From Arundinibacter roseus (lineage in GTDB: Bacteria > Bacteroidota > Bacteroidia > Cytophagales > Spirosomataceae), in the NCBI RefSeq assembly GCF_004348825.1, contig NZ_SMJU01000015.1, forward strand, positions 1-64,000: DNA of 64,000 nt. The letters are read 5' to 3'. The notes below the pieces were generated by a model. The model was given only the letters and a program-made list of their open reading frames with translations, did no database searches and had not been told where the DNA came from. Positions 8,579 through 18,500 of this stretch are shown one piece after another. Position 1 is the stretch's first letter. Each line of letters opens with the position of its first letter. The translations under genes and the position numbers were made by a program.

Positions 8579-8944
8579 ATGAAACTCAGTCGAATTGCTA
8601 TACTAAGTATTTTCGCCCTTTGGGGCTGCTCAGATTCCGGGGAGATTCTGGAACCGGAAATCGATTCAGCATGCGCCTACGACTCCCGCAAAACGCAGGC
8701 AATGCTTACCAATGAAGCTGGGACCGTGAAAATCACCAAAAACGGCACGGATGTGTGGACGGATATTGTACTGGACTCCAATCTGACACCGCTTTGTCCC
8801 TGCAACCTGCCAATTTCAGCCGCTAAAGATGGCCTTCGTGTCGTGATTACGGCCGAGGTTAAAGAAATTTATCCTAATGAAAAATGGCGTTGCCAACCTG
8901 TGAAGCTCAAAGAAATTCAGGTAATCAGCAGCAGCGGCAAATAA
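8579..8944 (+). CDS. Small putative lipoprotein
   Basis: A 121-residue protein with a lipoprotein signal: MKLSRIAILSIFALWGC, so Cys17 would be lipidated. The mature part has four more cysteines (SACAYD, PLCPC, WRC), predicted disulfides in the periplasm or on the outer membrane. No family is recognised. A TATCTTTG box at 8554-8561 fits a Bacteroidota -7 element and gives the gene its own promoter 18 bases upstream of the ATG. The neighbours (lipocalin upstream, metF downstream) do not point to a function. Confidence 0.7.
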   Translation: MKLSRIAILSIFALWGCSDSGEILEPEIDSACAYDSRKTQAMLTNEAGTVKITKNGTDVWTDIVLDSNLTPLCPCNLPISAAKDGLRVVITAEVKEIYPNEKWRCQPVKLKEIQVISSSGK

Positions 8945-9178
8945 TTTCTTCCCGCTAACGTAGAGATAAAAAATCTTTTTTTACTTCAATTCTTCATCTA
9001 CTATTCTGCCTTATGGATAGATTATTTATCTGTATAGTTTGGTTTTTTATAGATAAAATTTGTTAAAATAGCCAAAAGTTCCACAAAATCCGGTGGAGAA
9101 AAATGGCTCATTTTGCCAGACTATCCCTCAATATTGCCTTAATTTGTGCCGAAAAATAATGTTACGTATTGACAGAAC

Positions 9179-10135
9179 ATGACCAAAGTAACCGAGCACA
9201 TTGCGCAGGCAGGCGACCAAACTCTTTTCTCTATTGAAATAATTCCGCCACTGAAAGGACAAAACATCAATCAATTGCTGGACTCCATCGAACCGCTGAT
9301 GGAATTTAAACCTCCTTTTGTGGACGTAACCTATCATCGGGAAGAAGTTATTGATAAAGTACACCCCGACGGAAAAATTCAGCGAATTCCGGTGCGCAAG
9401 CGGCCCGGAACAGTGGGTATATGCGCACGACTCATGGAGCGCTTTCGGGTAGATGCCGTGCCGCACGTAATTTGCGGTGGATTTACCAAAGACGAAACCG
9501 AGGATATGCTCTTTGACCTGCACTATTTAGGAATTGATAATGTGCTGGTTTTGAGAGGAGATCCCGAAAAATCGGCGGGTGTATTTAAAGCCAAAGACGG
9601 TGGGCACGCCTATGCTTCGGACCTCATTTCGCAGGTTGTTGCCATGAATCACGGCAAATTGCTGCATGAAGAAACGGAGGCATCGCATACGGATTTTTGC
9701 ATTGGAGTGGCGGGCTATCCCGAAAAACACTTTGAGGCCGATACGTTTGACATCGACTTTGGATATTTGAAAAAGAAGGTTGATGCCGGTGCGGATTACA
9801 TCGTCACACAGATGTTTTTTGACAATCAGAAATATTTTCAGTTTGTGGAGCGCTGCCGGGCCGCGGGCATTACGGTGCCGATTATCCCGGGTTTAAAACC
9901 CCTTTCAACGCGCAAACAGTTGTCCATCTTGCCCCGGATTTTCCATTTGGAAATGCCACCGGAACTTGTGCAGGAAGCCGAAAAATGCGCTTCCGACGCT
10001 GATGTCCGGCAGGTTGGAATCGATTGGAGCATTCAGCAATGTAAGGAGCTGATTGCGTTTGGTGTGCCGGTGCTGCATTTTTATACGATGGGAAAATCAG
10101 ACAATGTGTATCAAATAGCGAAGGCGGTTTTTTGA
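9179..10135 (+). CDS. metF: Methylenetetrahydrofolate reductase
   Basis: A 318-residue TIM-barrel flavoprotein that reduces 5,10-methylene-THF to 5-methyl-THF for methionine synthesis. Recognisable features are FSIEIIPPLKGQNI (the catalytic Glu-containing beta-1 strand of MetF), PPFVDVTYHREE, the TxG-type motif in VGICARLMERF, DNVLVLRGDPEK with the RGD flavin-contact loop, CIGVAGYPEKH, and VTQMFFDNQKYFQF. Length fits bacterial MetF (about 290-320). It stands as a single gene followed by an intrinsic terminator at 10161. No S-box-like or other regulatory RNA was recognised in the 230-base upstream gap, which is AT-rich. Confidence 0.95.
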   Translation: MTKVTEHIAQAGDQTLFSIEIIPPLKGQNINQLLDSIEPLMEFKPPFVDVTYHREEVIDKVHPDGKIQRIPVRKRPGTVGICARLMERFRVDAVPHVICGGFTKDETEDMLFDLHYLGIDNVLVLRGDPEKSAGVFKAKDGGHAYASDLISQVVAMNHGKLLHEETEASHTDFCIGVAGYPEKHFEADTFDIDFGYLKKKVDAGADYIVTQMFFDNQKYFQFVERCRAAGITVPIIPGLKPLSTRKQLSILPRIFHLEMPPELVQEAEKCASDADVRQVGIDWSIQQCKELIAFGVPVLHFYTMGKSDNVYQIAKAVF

Positions 10136-10160
10136 ATATAATAAATGCATGTTTCAGGAA

Positions 10161-10187
10161 AGGCGAAATTTATTTCGCTTTTTTTTA
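10161..10187 (+). terminator. Terminator after metF
   Basis: GCGAAAT (10163-10169) pairs with ATTTCGC (10172-10178), followed by eight T. The hairpin starts 28 bases after the metF stop. The loop must open by one or two pairs to be sterically possible. Confidence 0.75.
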
Positions 10188-10322
10188 TACCTGATCGTGA
10201 GGGGTTTAAATAGTATTAGAAAAAATTAAAAAGTAGCCGTGCAACCATTGAGAGGTGTTTTTTCATCTATCCGGCAAACGTTCTTACAAAAAATAATTAA
10301 CCTTTCTAATCATTTAATAGCC

Positions 10323-10979
10323 ATGAAAAACATCCTGATTGCTCTGCTGACTACCTTCACGCTGCATGCCTTTGCTTCCGAAAGTGATTCTACCAATAAA
10401 GTCTATTTTTCGGGCGGGGCCAACGGCGGCATTCTGTCCTTTGCGTCCGTCCGGCAAGGCGGCGAGTCTGTACAGGCCGTACCCCGCTATACGTTGTTCT
10501 TTAACGTGGGTACCAACCTGAACATCGACGCTTCGCCTTTTGTGGGCTTCTTTTCCGGAGTCAATCTGTCAAACGTTGGGATGATTACCCGTTACGACAA
10601 CGATGTTAAGTTAAAACAGCGAGTGTATGCAGTGGGTGTGCCGTTGGGAATCAAATTCGGGAAACTGGATAACGCCTTCGGGTACGGAGGTGTGGAAGCT
10701 GCTTTTGCTCTTAATTACAAAGAAAAACTCTTTATCGATGGCGATAAAGTAGATAAGTTCAACGAATGGTTCAGCAACCGCTCTACGCAGGTGATGCCTT
10801 CGGTATTTGTTGGATTTCAGAAAAAGGGTGGATTTGGCGTAAAAGCGCAGTACTATCTTTCCAATTTTCTGAATCCGGACTTCCAGCAAAACGGCGTTAA
10901 ACCCTATCAGGGAATTGAATCACGGATTTTTTTCGTGACAGTTTCCTATTCCTTCGACAACATCCGTTTCCTGCACTAA
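10323..10979 (+). CDS. Porin-family outer-membrane beta-barrel protein
   Basis: A 218-residue exported protein. The signal peptide MKNILIALLTTFTLHAFA is cleaved before SESDSTNK. The mature part shows alternating hydrophobic/polar beta strands with aromatic girdles (YFSGGANGGILSF, FVGFFSGVNLSNV, VYAVGVPLGIKFGK, AQYYLSNFLN) and ends in an aromatic-rich strand (FFVTVSYSFDNIRFLH). This is the pattern of eight-stranded OmpW/OmpX-like or PorT-like barrels. The frame is open upstream to 10239, but the ATG at 10323 immediately precedes the signal peptide. No ligand or partner can be inferred. A hairpin at 11001-11024 separates it from the convergent ybjQ-like gene. Confidence 0.75.
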   Translation: MKNILIALLTTFTLHAFASESDSTNKVYFSGGANGGILSFASVRQGGESVQAVPRYTLFFNVGTNLNIDASPFVGFFSGVNLSNVGMITRYDNDVKLKQRVYAVGVPLGIKFGKLDNAFGYGGVEAAFALNYKEKLFIDGDKVDKFNEWFSNRSTQVMPSVFVGFQKKGGFGVKAQYYLSNFLNPDFQQNGVKPYQGIESRIFFVTVSYSFDNIRFLH

Positions 10980-11000
10980 TACCTCCAAAACATCAGAACG

Positions 11001-11024
11001 GGTCTGACTTTCAGAAGTCAGACC
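11001..11024. terminator. Bidirectional hairpin between convergent genes
   Basis: GGTCTGACTT (11001-11010) pairs with AAGTCAGACC (11015-11024) around a 4-base loop. It lies between the stop of the beta-barrel gene and the stop of the ybjQ-like gene on the other strand. T runs are weak. Confidence 0.6.
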
Positions 11025-11027
11025 TGC

Positions 11028-11348
11028 CTATTCAACCACAACGGCGGTGCCGTTTGCACTGACCATAAGCATCGAGCCGTTGCTGCCAATGGCTTGATAA
11101 TCAAGATCTACACCAATGATGGCATTTGCTCCAAGCCGCTGTGCCTGATCAATCATTTCGCGTATCGCAATACTCTTGGCTTCCCGCAGGCCCTGTTCGT
11201 ACGCACCGGCCCGGCCGCCCACGACATCGCGCACCCCGGCAAAAAAGTCTTTGACAATGTTGGCGCCAATGATCGCTTCTCCGTTCACGATCCCAATGTA
11301 CTTAGTGATTTTTTTTCCTTCAACGTTGGAAGTAGTAATGACGAGCAT
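11028..11348 (-). CDS. YbjQ/UPF0145 heavy-metal-binding-domain protein
   Basis: A 106-residue protein of the YbjQ (UPF0145) family. The full family pattern is present: [51 protein letters not shown], then the helix [29 protein letters not shown], and a final strand ([13 protein letters not shown]). It forms a small dodecin-like oligomeric fold and is sometimes annotated as putative heavy-metal binding; the biological role is not known. It is transcribed away from the copper ATPase gene ccoI, with about 360 bases between the two starts. No operon partner is visible. Confidence 0.9.
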   Translation of the reverse strand: MLVITTSNVEGKKITKYIGIVNGEAIIGANIVKDFFAGVRDVVGGRAGAYEQGLREAKSIAIREMIDQAQRLGANAIIGVDLDYQAIGSNGSMLMVSANGTAVVVE

Positions 11349-11708
11349 AGGTTGTAGTTGAGGTTAATTTTTTACGGAAAATACAATGAATACTAGAAAT
11401 AGTAAGCGTAAAAAAGTTTTAGTGGTGTCTAAATCTATATTTAGGCCCTATTTTTAAGTATAAACGAAATCACCCTTTTCTTCCATAAGTTCTTTCCTCC
11501 ATAATTGACGTCAACGGATTTTGTTCAAAGATTGCAAATTGTTGCCAACATCCTGATTTATGACCAAAGTCACTTTCTGAGCCACGGGGGCATCATGCAG
11601 GGTACTGACATAATTGCGGAATTTTGACAAACATTTGAAACACCCCCTGAATCATGCAGTACATGATCAGAGGGAATTAAGAAAACTGTTCAGCGTCAGT
11701 CAGAATTC
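11349..11708. other. Divergent intergenic region upstream of ccoI
   Basis: 360 bases without a convincing gene. It carries the TGAC-N4-GTCA palindrome at 11561-11572 and a GAATTTTG sequence at 11619-11626 as the probable -7-like box for ccoI. The left part (11380-11480) is AT-rich and presumably holds the ybjQ-like promoter. A short frame starting at 11614 overlaps ccoI in another frame and looks like chance. Confidence 0.6.
11561..11572. promoter_or_regulatory. CRP/FNR-type palindrome upstream of ccoI
   Basis: TGAC-CAAA-GTCA, a perfect palindrome of two 4-base half sites with a 4-base spacer, the geometry of FNR/FixK sites. Its centre (11566.5) is 52.5 bases before the first base of the GAATTTTG box. 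This is the same distance as at the cco operon site. Binding by the REC-CRP protein encoded at 32528 is inferred. Confidence 0.6.
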
Positions 11709-14168
11709 ATGGGAAAAAACGAACCTGCTCTTGCCATTCATCCACCGGTTCAGCCGGCCGCCTGCTATCACTGCGGGGAAAGTTGCCAGGAAGAACACCA
11801 CCGCCACGATGACCATGATTTTTGTTGCGAAGGATGTAAGACAGTCTATGACTTGCTGAAAGAGAATGACTTATGTCAGTACTACCGCCTCGGAGATTCG
11901 CAGGGAAACTCGCCATCGGATGATTTTTATCAGGGCAAATTTGATCACCTGAATCTGGACGATGTACGCTCCAAACTCCTGGAATTTACAGATGGCAAGC
12001 AGGCCCGGGTCAACTGGCTCGTGCCAAAAATGCATTGCAGTTCGTGCATTTGGCTGCTCGAACAACTCCACCGCCTACATCCTGCGGTAGGAAGTTCGGT
12101 TGTTAATTTTCCTGAAAAAACCGTTCGGATTACCTTTCATCCCGACCGCATCAAGCTCAGCGAACTCGCCGAATTGATGTCGCGCATCGGCTACGAGCCC
12201 TACATTAGTCTGAATGACGTAGAAGGAAAGCAGGTCAATAAGTGGAACCGCACGCGGCTTTACAAAATGGGTATTGCGGGCTTTACTTTCGGCAATATCA
12301 TGATGCTGAGTTTGCCCGAATATTTTGACCTCGGGCAAAGTCAGGAAGATCAGCAGCTGCGTTGGTTGTTTACCGGGCTGAATGTCGCCCTTTCGTTACC
12401 GGTTATTTTTTATAGTGCTTCCGAATTTTTTGTGTCCGCCTGGAAAGCCCTGCGCGGCCGCTACCTCAATATTGATGCACCGATTGCTTTGGCGCTGTTG
12501 TCGGTTTTTCTGACGAGCCTCTACCAGGTTTTTTCCCAAACGGGCCCCGGCTATTTCGATTCGTTGGCCGGAGCGGTGTTCTTTATGCTGTTGGGGCGCT
12601 ATTTTCAGGATAAAACCTACGCAGGTATTGCGTTCGACCGCGACTACAAATCGTACTTTCCGATTGCGGTGGCGGTGATGAAAGAGGGTGTCGAAACCCG
12701 GTTGCCGGTCAATGACCTCCGCCCCGGCGACCACATTCTGATCCGAAACCGGGAGTTGATTCCGGCTGACGCCACCCTGCTCAGCCCGATAGCTTTGATT
12801 GATTATAGTTTTGTATCGGGTGAGGCCGATGCGGTGGAGCGTCGCAAAGGCGATGTACTGTACGCCGGTGGCCGTCAGTGCGGTCCGGCTGTAGAAATGG
12901 AAGTGGTGCGGCGGGTTTCGCAAAGCTACCTGACTCAACTCTGGAACAACGACGCATTTACGCATCAAAAAGAAGATCAGAATACTACGTTGGCATCGCG
13001 GATCAATCGCTACTTTTCGTCGGTTGTACTTGTGTTGGCTGCCGTTACGTTTTTGGTGTGGGCCTACATGGGTTCCTGGGAAACGGCCTTTAATGCCTCC
13101 ACTACGTTGCTGTTGGTTGCGTGCCCCTGTGCGCTGCTGTTGTCCACCACATTTACCAATGGCAATCTTCTGAGCCTTTTTGGTAAACATGGTTTTTATA
13201 TTAAAAATGCCTTTGCCATTGAACGCCTCTCCAAAATTGATACTGTGGTTTTTGATAAAACCGGAACGATGACGCTTTCCAACGAAGCAGAGGTACAGTT
13301 TATAGGTTCTACACTTTCGACCGACGAAAAACTAATCATCAAAACCCTCGCCGGGCAATCGTCGCACTCGCTGAGCCGTCTGATTGTCAAGTCATTGGCG
13401 GAGTCCTCTACGAGTCGCAAAGCCTTTACCCAATTTGAAGAACAGGAAGGCGCCGGCCTGCGGGCGGTGTGGGGACGGCAGGTGGTTCGGATGGGGTCAA
13501 AAGCGTGGGTCATGGAAGGAGGGGCCGTGCCCGTAGAAGAATTGGAACCCGGCACCAGAAATCCGAGAGTGTATGTCGCATTTAACGGGGAGTCGCGCGG
13601 CTATTTTGACGTAAAACCCCGCTACCGACCCGGCCTGACGGATAGCGTAAAGACCCTGCAAAAAGAAGGGTTCGGAACCTACCTGCTTTCCGGCGATCAA
13701 CCCACCGATCAGGTGTTTTTGGGCTCCGTTTTTGGTACAGCCGACCAACTGCTTTTTCAGCGGAAACCGGAACAAAAACTGGCTTTCGTAGACGATTTGC
13801 AACAAAAACACAAAACCGTATTGATGGTTGGCGACGGCCTGAACGATGCCGGAGCCTTGCAGCAAAGTGATGTAGGATTGGCCGTGTCGGACGACATCAA
13901 CACGTTTTCTCCGGCTTGTGACGCCATTTTGCAGGGTGAAAAATTGCCGCTACTGCCCAACTACATTCGGTTGGCGCAGGCCGGGCAGCGCATCATAAAA
14001 TCGAGTTTTGCTTTATCTTTACTCTATAACCTTGTAGGAATATCCTTTGCCATCACCGGACAGTTGTCGCCCGTAGTTGCGGCGATTCTCATGCCGATCA
14101 GTTCTATTTCTATCGTCCTCTTTACTACCCTCACGACCAATCAGGCGGCCAAAAAATGGATGCACTGA
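11709..14168 (+). CDS. ccoI: Copper-translocating P1B-type ATPase for cbb3 oxidase assembly (CcoI/FixI)
   Basis: An 819-residue P-type ATPase that exports copper to the periplasm to metallate the cbb3 oxidase. In order: a Cys/His-rich N-terminus (CYHCGESC, HHRHDDHD, FCCEGC), an HMA domain with MHCSSC (about residue 105), and transmembrane helices. Then come the ion-binding CPC motif in LLVACPCALLL (about residue 471), the phosphorylation site DKTGTMT (about 515), HSLSRLIVKS in place of the usual HP locus, and the hinge MVGDGLNDAGAL. The long Cys-rich N-terminus is typical of CcoI rather than CopA. It is separated by about 9.3 kb from the cco operon but carries the same TGAC-N4-GTCA palindrome upstream. 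The DUF2892 gene follows 42 bases downstream and a terminator ends the unit. Confidence 0.9.
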   Translation: MGKNEPALAIHPPVQPAACYHCGESCQEEHHRHDDHDFCCEGCKTVYDLLKENDLCQYYRLGDSQGNSPSDDFYQGKFDHLNLDDVRSKLLEFTDGKQARVNWLVPKMHCSSCIWLLEQLHRLHPAVGSSVVNFPEKTVRITFHPDRIKLSELAELMSRIGYEPYISLNDVEGKQVNKWNRTRLYKMGIAGFTFGNIMMLSLPEYFDLGQSQEDQQLRWLFTGLNVALSLPVIFYSASEFFVSAWKALRGRYLNIDAPIALALLSVFLTSLYQVFSQTGPGYFDSLAGAVFFMLLGRYFQDKTYAGIAFDRDYKSYFPIAVAVMKEGVETRLPVNDLRPGDHILIRNRELIPADATLLSPIALIDYSFVSGEADAVERRKGDVLYAGGRQCGPAVEMEVVRRVSQSYLTQLWNNDAFTHQKEDQNTTLASRINRYFSSVVLVLAAVTFLVWAYMGSWETAFNASTTLLLVACPCALLLSTTFTNGNLLSLFGKHGFYIKNAFAIERLSKIDTVVFDKTGTMTLSNEAEVQFIGSTLSTDEKLIIKTLAGQSSHSLSRLIVKSLAESSTSRKAFTQFEEQEGAGLRAVWGRQVVRMGSKAWVMEGGAVPVEELEPGTRNPRVYVAFNGESRGYFDVKPRYRPGLTDSVKTLQKEGFGTYLLSGDQPTDQVFLGSVFGTADQLLFQRKPEQKLAFVDDLQQKHKTVLMVGDGLNDAGALQQSDVGLAVSDDINTFSPACDAILQGEKLPLLPNYIRLAQAGQRIIKSSFALSLLYNLVGISFAITGQLSPVVAAILMPISSISIVLFTTLTTNQAAKKWMH

Positions 14169-14209
14169 TCCCGTTTTTTACACTTTCTTAACCTAAACTT
14201 CTTTGAATC

Positions 14210-14416
14210 ATGACAAAAAATATGGGTACCAACGATCGACTGTTGCGGGTTTTAGTAGCAATGATAGCCATCATTCTGTATTACGCCGGGATTCTGACAG
14301 GTGCATTGGGAAGTATTGCCCTGATCCTGAGCGGTATTTTTATTCTGACAAGCTTTGTGAGTTTTTGCCCGCTTTACACGCTTTTTGGATTTTCAACCTG
14401 CCCAATAAAAAAATAG
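14210..14416 (+). CDS. DUF2892 (YgaP-like) small membrane protein
   Basis: A 68-residue protein with two hydrophobic helices (LLRVLVAMIAIILYYAGIL and LGSIALILSGIFILTSFVSF) and the DUF2892 signature MGTNDRLLRVLVA and FCPLYTLFGFSTCP at its C-terminus. This is the membrane segment found alone or fused to rhodanese in YgaP. It follows ccoI by 42 bases and shares its terminator, so it is probably co-transcribed with the copper ATPase. The ATG at 14210 follows AATC with little Shine-Dalgarno sequence; an internal ATG at 14222 is a weaker alternative. The two C-terminal cysteines could matter for metal or thiol chemistry. Confidence 0.85.
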   Translation: MTKNMGTNDRLLRVLVAMIAIILYYAGILTGALGSIALILSGIFILTSFVSFCPLYTLFGFSTCPIKK

Positions 14417-14463
14417 ACTGCATTATAAATCCTCCCTAACTAGTCTAATACCGTCCTCCTCCC

Positions 14464-14514
14464 GGCTGTACTTTCGCCTTTCGTTTGTTCGAAAGGCGGG
14501 GTGCAGCTTTTTTT
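14464..14514 (+). terminator. Terminator of the ccoI-DUF2892 unit
   Basis: A long hairpin: CGCCTTTCG pairs with CGAAAGGCG, and an outer GCTGTA/TGCAGC arm includes one G-T pair. It is followed by seven T, 48 bases after the DUF2892 stop. Confidence 0.85.
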
Positions 14515-14678
14515 GGTTTAGGAGGTATAGCTAAGGTTTTGGCACACCACAATTTCCCATTCGTCACGCAGGAATCGTTGTTTGTATATAGAAAAGGCAC
14601 CTTCGGTCAATTCGTATAGGCATAGTTTTCGTAAAGCTTTTATATTTGGTTATCAATCAATTCTGAACAGCTTATTTT

Positions 14679-15425
14679 ATGAAAAGGATGAAACTAGTAG
14701 CGGCGTTGCTGCTTATGACACTCTCGGTTCAGGCGCAAACAGCGGACGAGATTCTCGACAAGTATTTTGAAAACACCGGAGGCCGTGAAAAATGGGCTAG
14801 CCTGAAAAGTGTTAAAATGAGTGGAAAAGTAAAAGTACAGGGAATGGAGATTCCGGTTGAGATTGTACAAACGGCGGAAGGACTGCAAAAAGTGACCATC
14901 AATTTTCAGGGTAAAGAAATTACCCAAATGGCGTTTGATGGCAATGAAGGATGGAGCACCAACTTCATGACCCAAAAAGCAGAGAAAATGGATGCCGAGG
15001 CAAGTGCGAACATGAAGCAGGAAACGAGCGATTTTCCTGATGCTTTTCTGAATTACAAGGAAAAAGGCTACGCCGTAGCCCTCGAAGGAAAAGAAACAGT
15101 GGAAGGCACCGAGACTTTCAAAGTAAAGCTGACCAAAAAGCCCGTGAAAGTGGAAGGCAAAGAAGAGGAAAACGTTAGTTACTACTTTTTTGACACCGAG
15201 AATTATGTTCCGATCATGACCCGCAGTACGCTCAAAAGCGGGCAAATGAAAGGCGCTTCGGTAGAAAATGTCATGAGTGATTATCAGGACGCCGATGGCT
15301 TTATGTTCCCGTATTCGCTGACTACCAAATACAACGGACAGACTGGCGAATCCATTCAGATTGAAAAAGTGGAAACCAACGGTACCATTGATGCTAAGTC
15401 CTTTGCTTTTCCAGAAGGCAACTAA
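14679..15425 (+). CDS. LolA-fold outer-membrane lipoprotein-sorting-like protein
   Basis: A 248-residue exported protein. The signal peptide MKRMKLVAALLLMTLSVQAQ is followed by TADEILDKYFENTGGREKWASLKSVKMSGKV, the typical opening of a large Bacteroidota family with a LolA/LppX-like half-barrel fold. Later blocks (GNEGWSTNFM, LEGKETVEGTETFKVKLTKK, YYFFDTENYVPIM, DAKSFAFPEGN) also fit. Family members are annotated as outer membrane lipoprotein-sorting protein or DUF4292-like; the cargo is unknown. TATATTTG at 14641-14648 is a good -7 box. A hairpin separates the gene from the VPS10-like gene 80 bases downstream. Confidence 0.75.
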   Translation: MKRMKLVAALLLMTLSVQAQTADEILDKYFENTGGREKWASLKSVKMSGKVKVQGMEIPVEIVQTAEGLQKVTINFQGKEITQMAFDGNEGWSTNFMTQKAEKMDAEASANMKQETSDFPDAFLNYKEKGYAVALEGKETVEGTETFKVKLTKKPVKVEGKEEENVSYYFFDTENYVPIMTRSTLKSGQMKGASVENVMSDYQDADGFMFPYSLTTKYNGQTGESIQIEKVETNGTIDAKSFAFPEGN

Positions 15426-15434
15426 AAAGTACTT

Positions 15435-15476
15435 CTTTTCCGGTTTTTTTTTCTTGCCGGGGAAAAACCGGAAAAG
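15435..15476 (+). terminator. Hairpin between the LolA-like and VPS10-like genes
   Basis: CTTTTCCGGTTTTT (15435-15448) pairs perfectly with 15463-15476 (14 bp, 14-base loop). No long T run follows the second arm; the T stretch is inside the stem and loop. A probable terminator or attenuator. Confidence 0.6.
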
Positions 15477-15504
15477 CTCTTTCCCATTCTTTTGACCCCC
15501 ATAC

Positions 15505-18500
15505 ATGATGAAAAAATTTACATTTTTCCTGGCAGTCTTGCTGCCAGGCTTGCTTGCGCATGCTCAGGAGGCCATTCCGCTTAAAGGCGACGAACTGTTT
15601 GGTTCGCTTCGGGCGCGCCACATTGGCCCCGCGCTTATGAGCGGGCGGATCTCCGACATTGAAGGCCATCCTACCGACGCCCGTATCGTATACATCGGTG
15701 CCGCTGGCGGGGGCGTCTGGAAAACGGTGGATGGTGGAGTAACTTTCAAGCCCATTTTTGATAAACATAATCAGTCCATTGGTTCCCTGGCCATAGATCC
15801 CACCCGGCCCGATCAGGTGCTATGGGTTGGTACGGGCGAATGCTGGACGCGCAACAGCGTCACCATAGGCGATGGACTTTTTAAATCGACCGACGGCGGC
15901 CAAAGCTGGAACCGCATGGGCCTTGAAAAAACGGAGCGTATTGCTTCCATTCAGGTAAATCCCAAAAGCCCGGATATTGTCTATGCCGCAGCAATGGGCC
16001 CGCTGTGGGGGCCTGGTGCCGACAGAGGCCTGTACAAAACGACCGATGGTGGAAAAACCTGGGAGAAAATCCTGTACATCGACGAAAATACCGGCTGCTC
16101 GGAAGTTACGCTGGATCCGCAAAATCCGGAGATTGTGTACGCCGCCATGTGGGAGCACCGGCGGACGGCCTATTCGTTCAGCTCGGGAGGCGAAAAATCG
16201 GGACTATTTAAGTCGACCGACGGTGGCAAAACCTGGAATAAAATTCACACGGGCTTTCCGACCGGGCAGCTGGGCCGCATTGCCCTGGCCGTTGCCCCTT
16301 CACAGCCCAATCGCCTGTATGCCGTGATTGAGTCCGACAAGGATGCTACCAAAGGGCTGTACCGCTCAGACAACGCCGGAGAATCGTGGGAGCGAACCAA
16401 CGGTGATTTTGAGCTCACGGTTCGGCCTTTTTACTTTTCAAGAATCGTGGTTGATCCCCGCAACCCGGACGTGCTGTGCAAAGCCGGACTCAGTGGCTCC
16501 ATCAGCCGTGATGGAGGCAAGACGTTCAAAGCACTGGGAAATATGCATGCGGATATTCATGATATATGGTTTGATATTAAAGACTCAGATCGCATGTACG
16601 TAGCTACCGATGGCGGCTTGTATCGCTCCTGGAATGGTGGCAGTGTGCTGGAAATGGTGAAAAATCTGCCGATTTCTCAATTTTATCAGGTAAGCCTCGA
16701 CAACGCCACGCCCTATAAAATTTATGGCGGTTTGCAGGATAATGGTTCGTGGTATGGACCTTCGGAAAGTCCGGGAGGCATTGAAAACCGCGACTGGTTT
16801 TCAGTAGGAGCGGGCGATGGTTTTCGGGTATACAGACACCCGACGCAGGCTAACATCATCTATTCGGAAATGCAGGGAGCCGAGTACATCTGGCGCTATG
16901 ATACGGAACTAAAACAGATGAAAATCATTAAGCCTTATCCCGAAGCCAACGAACCCAAGCTGCGGTTTAACTGGAATGCAGCGCTAAACATAAGCCCGCA
17001 CAAGCCCGATCGCCTGTATGTAGGCAGCCAATTTTTGCACCGTTCCGAAGATCGTGGCGAAACCTGGACAAAGATTTCACCAGACCTGACGACCAACGAT
17101 CCGGCCAAGCAAATGCAGCAAAACTCAGGCGGGCTGTCAATGGATAATTCCGGGGCCGAAAATCATTGCACCATTTTTAGCGTCAACGAATCGCCTCTGG
17201 ACGAGAATATTATCTGGGTAGGTACCGACGACGGCAATGTGCAGGTAACCACTGACGGAGGCAAAACCTGGACCAACGTGGTAGGGGCGATTGAAGGGCT
17301 CCCCAAAAATACCTGGGCGTATCAGGTGGAGCCCAGCCGCTTTGATAAAAATTCGTGCTATGTAGTGTTTGACGGCCACGCCCAAAATGATATGAAACCC
17401 TATGTTTTTAAAACCACGGATCTTGGCAAATCCTGGAAATCTGTCGTGACGAGTGACGTAAAAACGTTTGTGCGGCATATTAAGGAGGATGTTGAAAATC
17501 CTGACCTGCTGTTTCTCGGCACCGAAATGGGCCTGTACATTACCGTAGACGGGGGCCAAAACTGGTCGCAGTTTACCAACAATATGCCCCCGGTGGCGGT
17601 GCATTATCTGGCCATTCATCCTGCCACCAACGACCTCGTGATGGCTACTCACGGCCGGGGAATCCTTATTTTGGATGATGTAAGCCCGCTACGGCAGGTA
17701 ACCAAAGAAGTCATAGCGAAGGATGTACACTTTTTCGAAAGAAAACCAACGATTGTGCGTGAGGATAGTCCCTTTGTAGAAGGTGGCGACACGGGTGAGT
17801 TTGTGGGTGAAAATCCAACCCGCGTGGCGCAGATTATTTACTATCTCAAAAGTCGTCACACCTTTGGTAAAATGAACATGGAGATATTTGATAAAGATGG
17901 AAAACGTGTAGCCGATATGGTGCCCGGTAAAGCCAAAGGGATCAACATCGTGACCTGGAATTATCAGTACAAAATGCCGAAAATCGCCAAAGGAAAAACC
18001 TTCTCATCTGGTGGATTTGCTACGCCTACACTTCCGGCGGGCACCTACAAAGTTGTGCTTACCAAAGGTGCCAAGACCTACGAAAGCACCGTTGCGCTGG
18101 CCTCTGACCCCCGCTCGCTCTACACGGCTGAGGATCGGGCCCTGCAATATTCAACTACCATGAAGCTATACAATATGACCGAGCAGCTGGCCTACGTGGT
18201 CGATCGGGCAGATGCCCTTCGGGACAGTATTTCGACAAAAATTAAGACCAATAGTAAGTTGGGTAAAGGGCTGGAACCTGTTCAAAAACAACTTCTTGCG
18301 TTGAAGGAAAAAATGGTTGTTACCACAGGTGATAACTACGTAAGTACTGCCGAACCGCAGCTTCGTGAAAAAATAGCCGATTTGTACAGTGAGGTTTCCG
18401 GCTACCTTGGCAGACCTACAAATGCGCAGCTCGACCGCCTGACCGGCCTGGAAAAGGAACTGGAAAACGCAGAAAAAGCGGTAGGAGAGGTTGTGGAAAA

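Noticed and set aside
9200-9211. TGAC-like sequence near the metF start (TGACCAAAGTAA, located at 9179-9190) as a further operator
   Set aside because: The right half site is GTAA, not GTCA, and it lies inside the metF start codon region; not counted. The interval given is approximate.
12396-13190. 264-residue minus-strand open frame inside ccoI
   Set aside because: It is an antisense shadow of the P-type ATPase coding region; composition is Arg/Gln/His-rich without domains or a start context.
14694-15506. 270-residue minus-strand open frame opposite the LolA-like gene
   Set aside because: Antisense shadow of a gene with a clear signal peptide and family motifs; Phe/His-rich translation without meaning.
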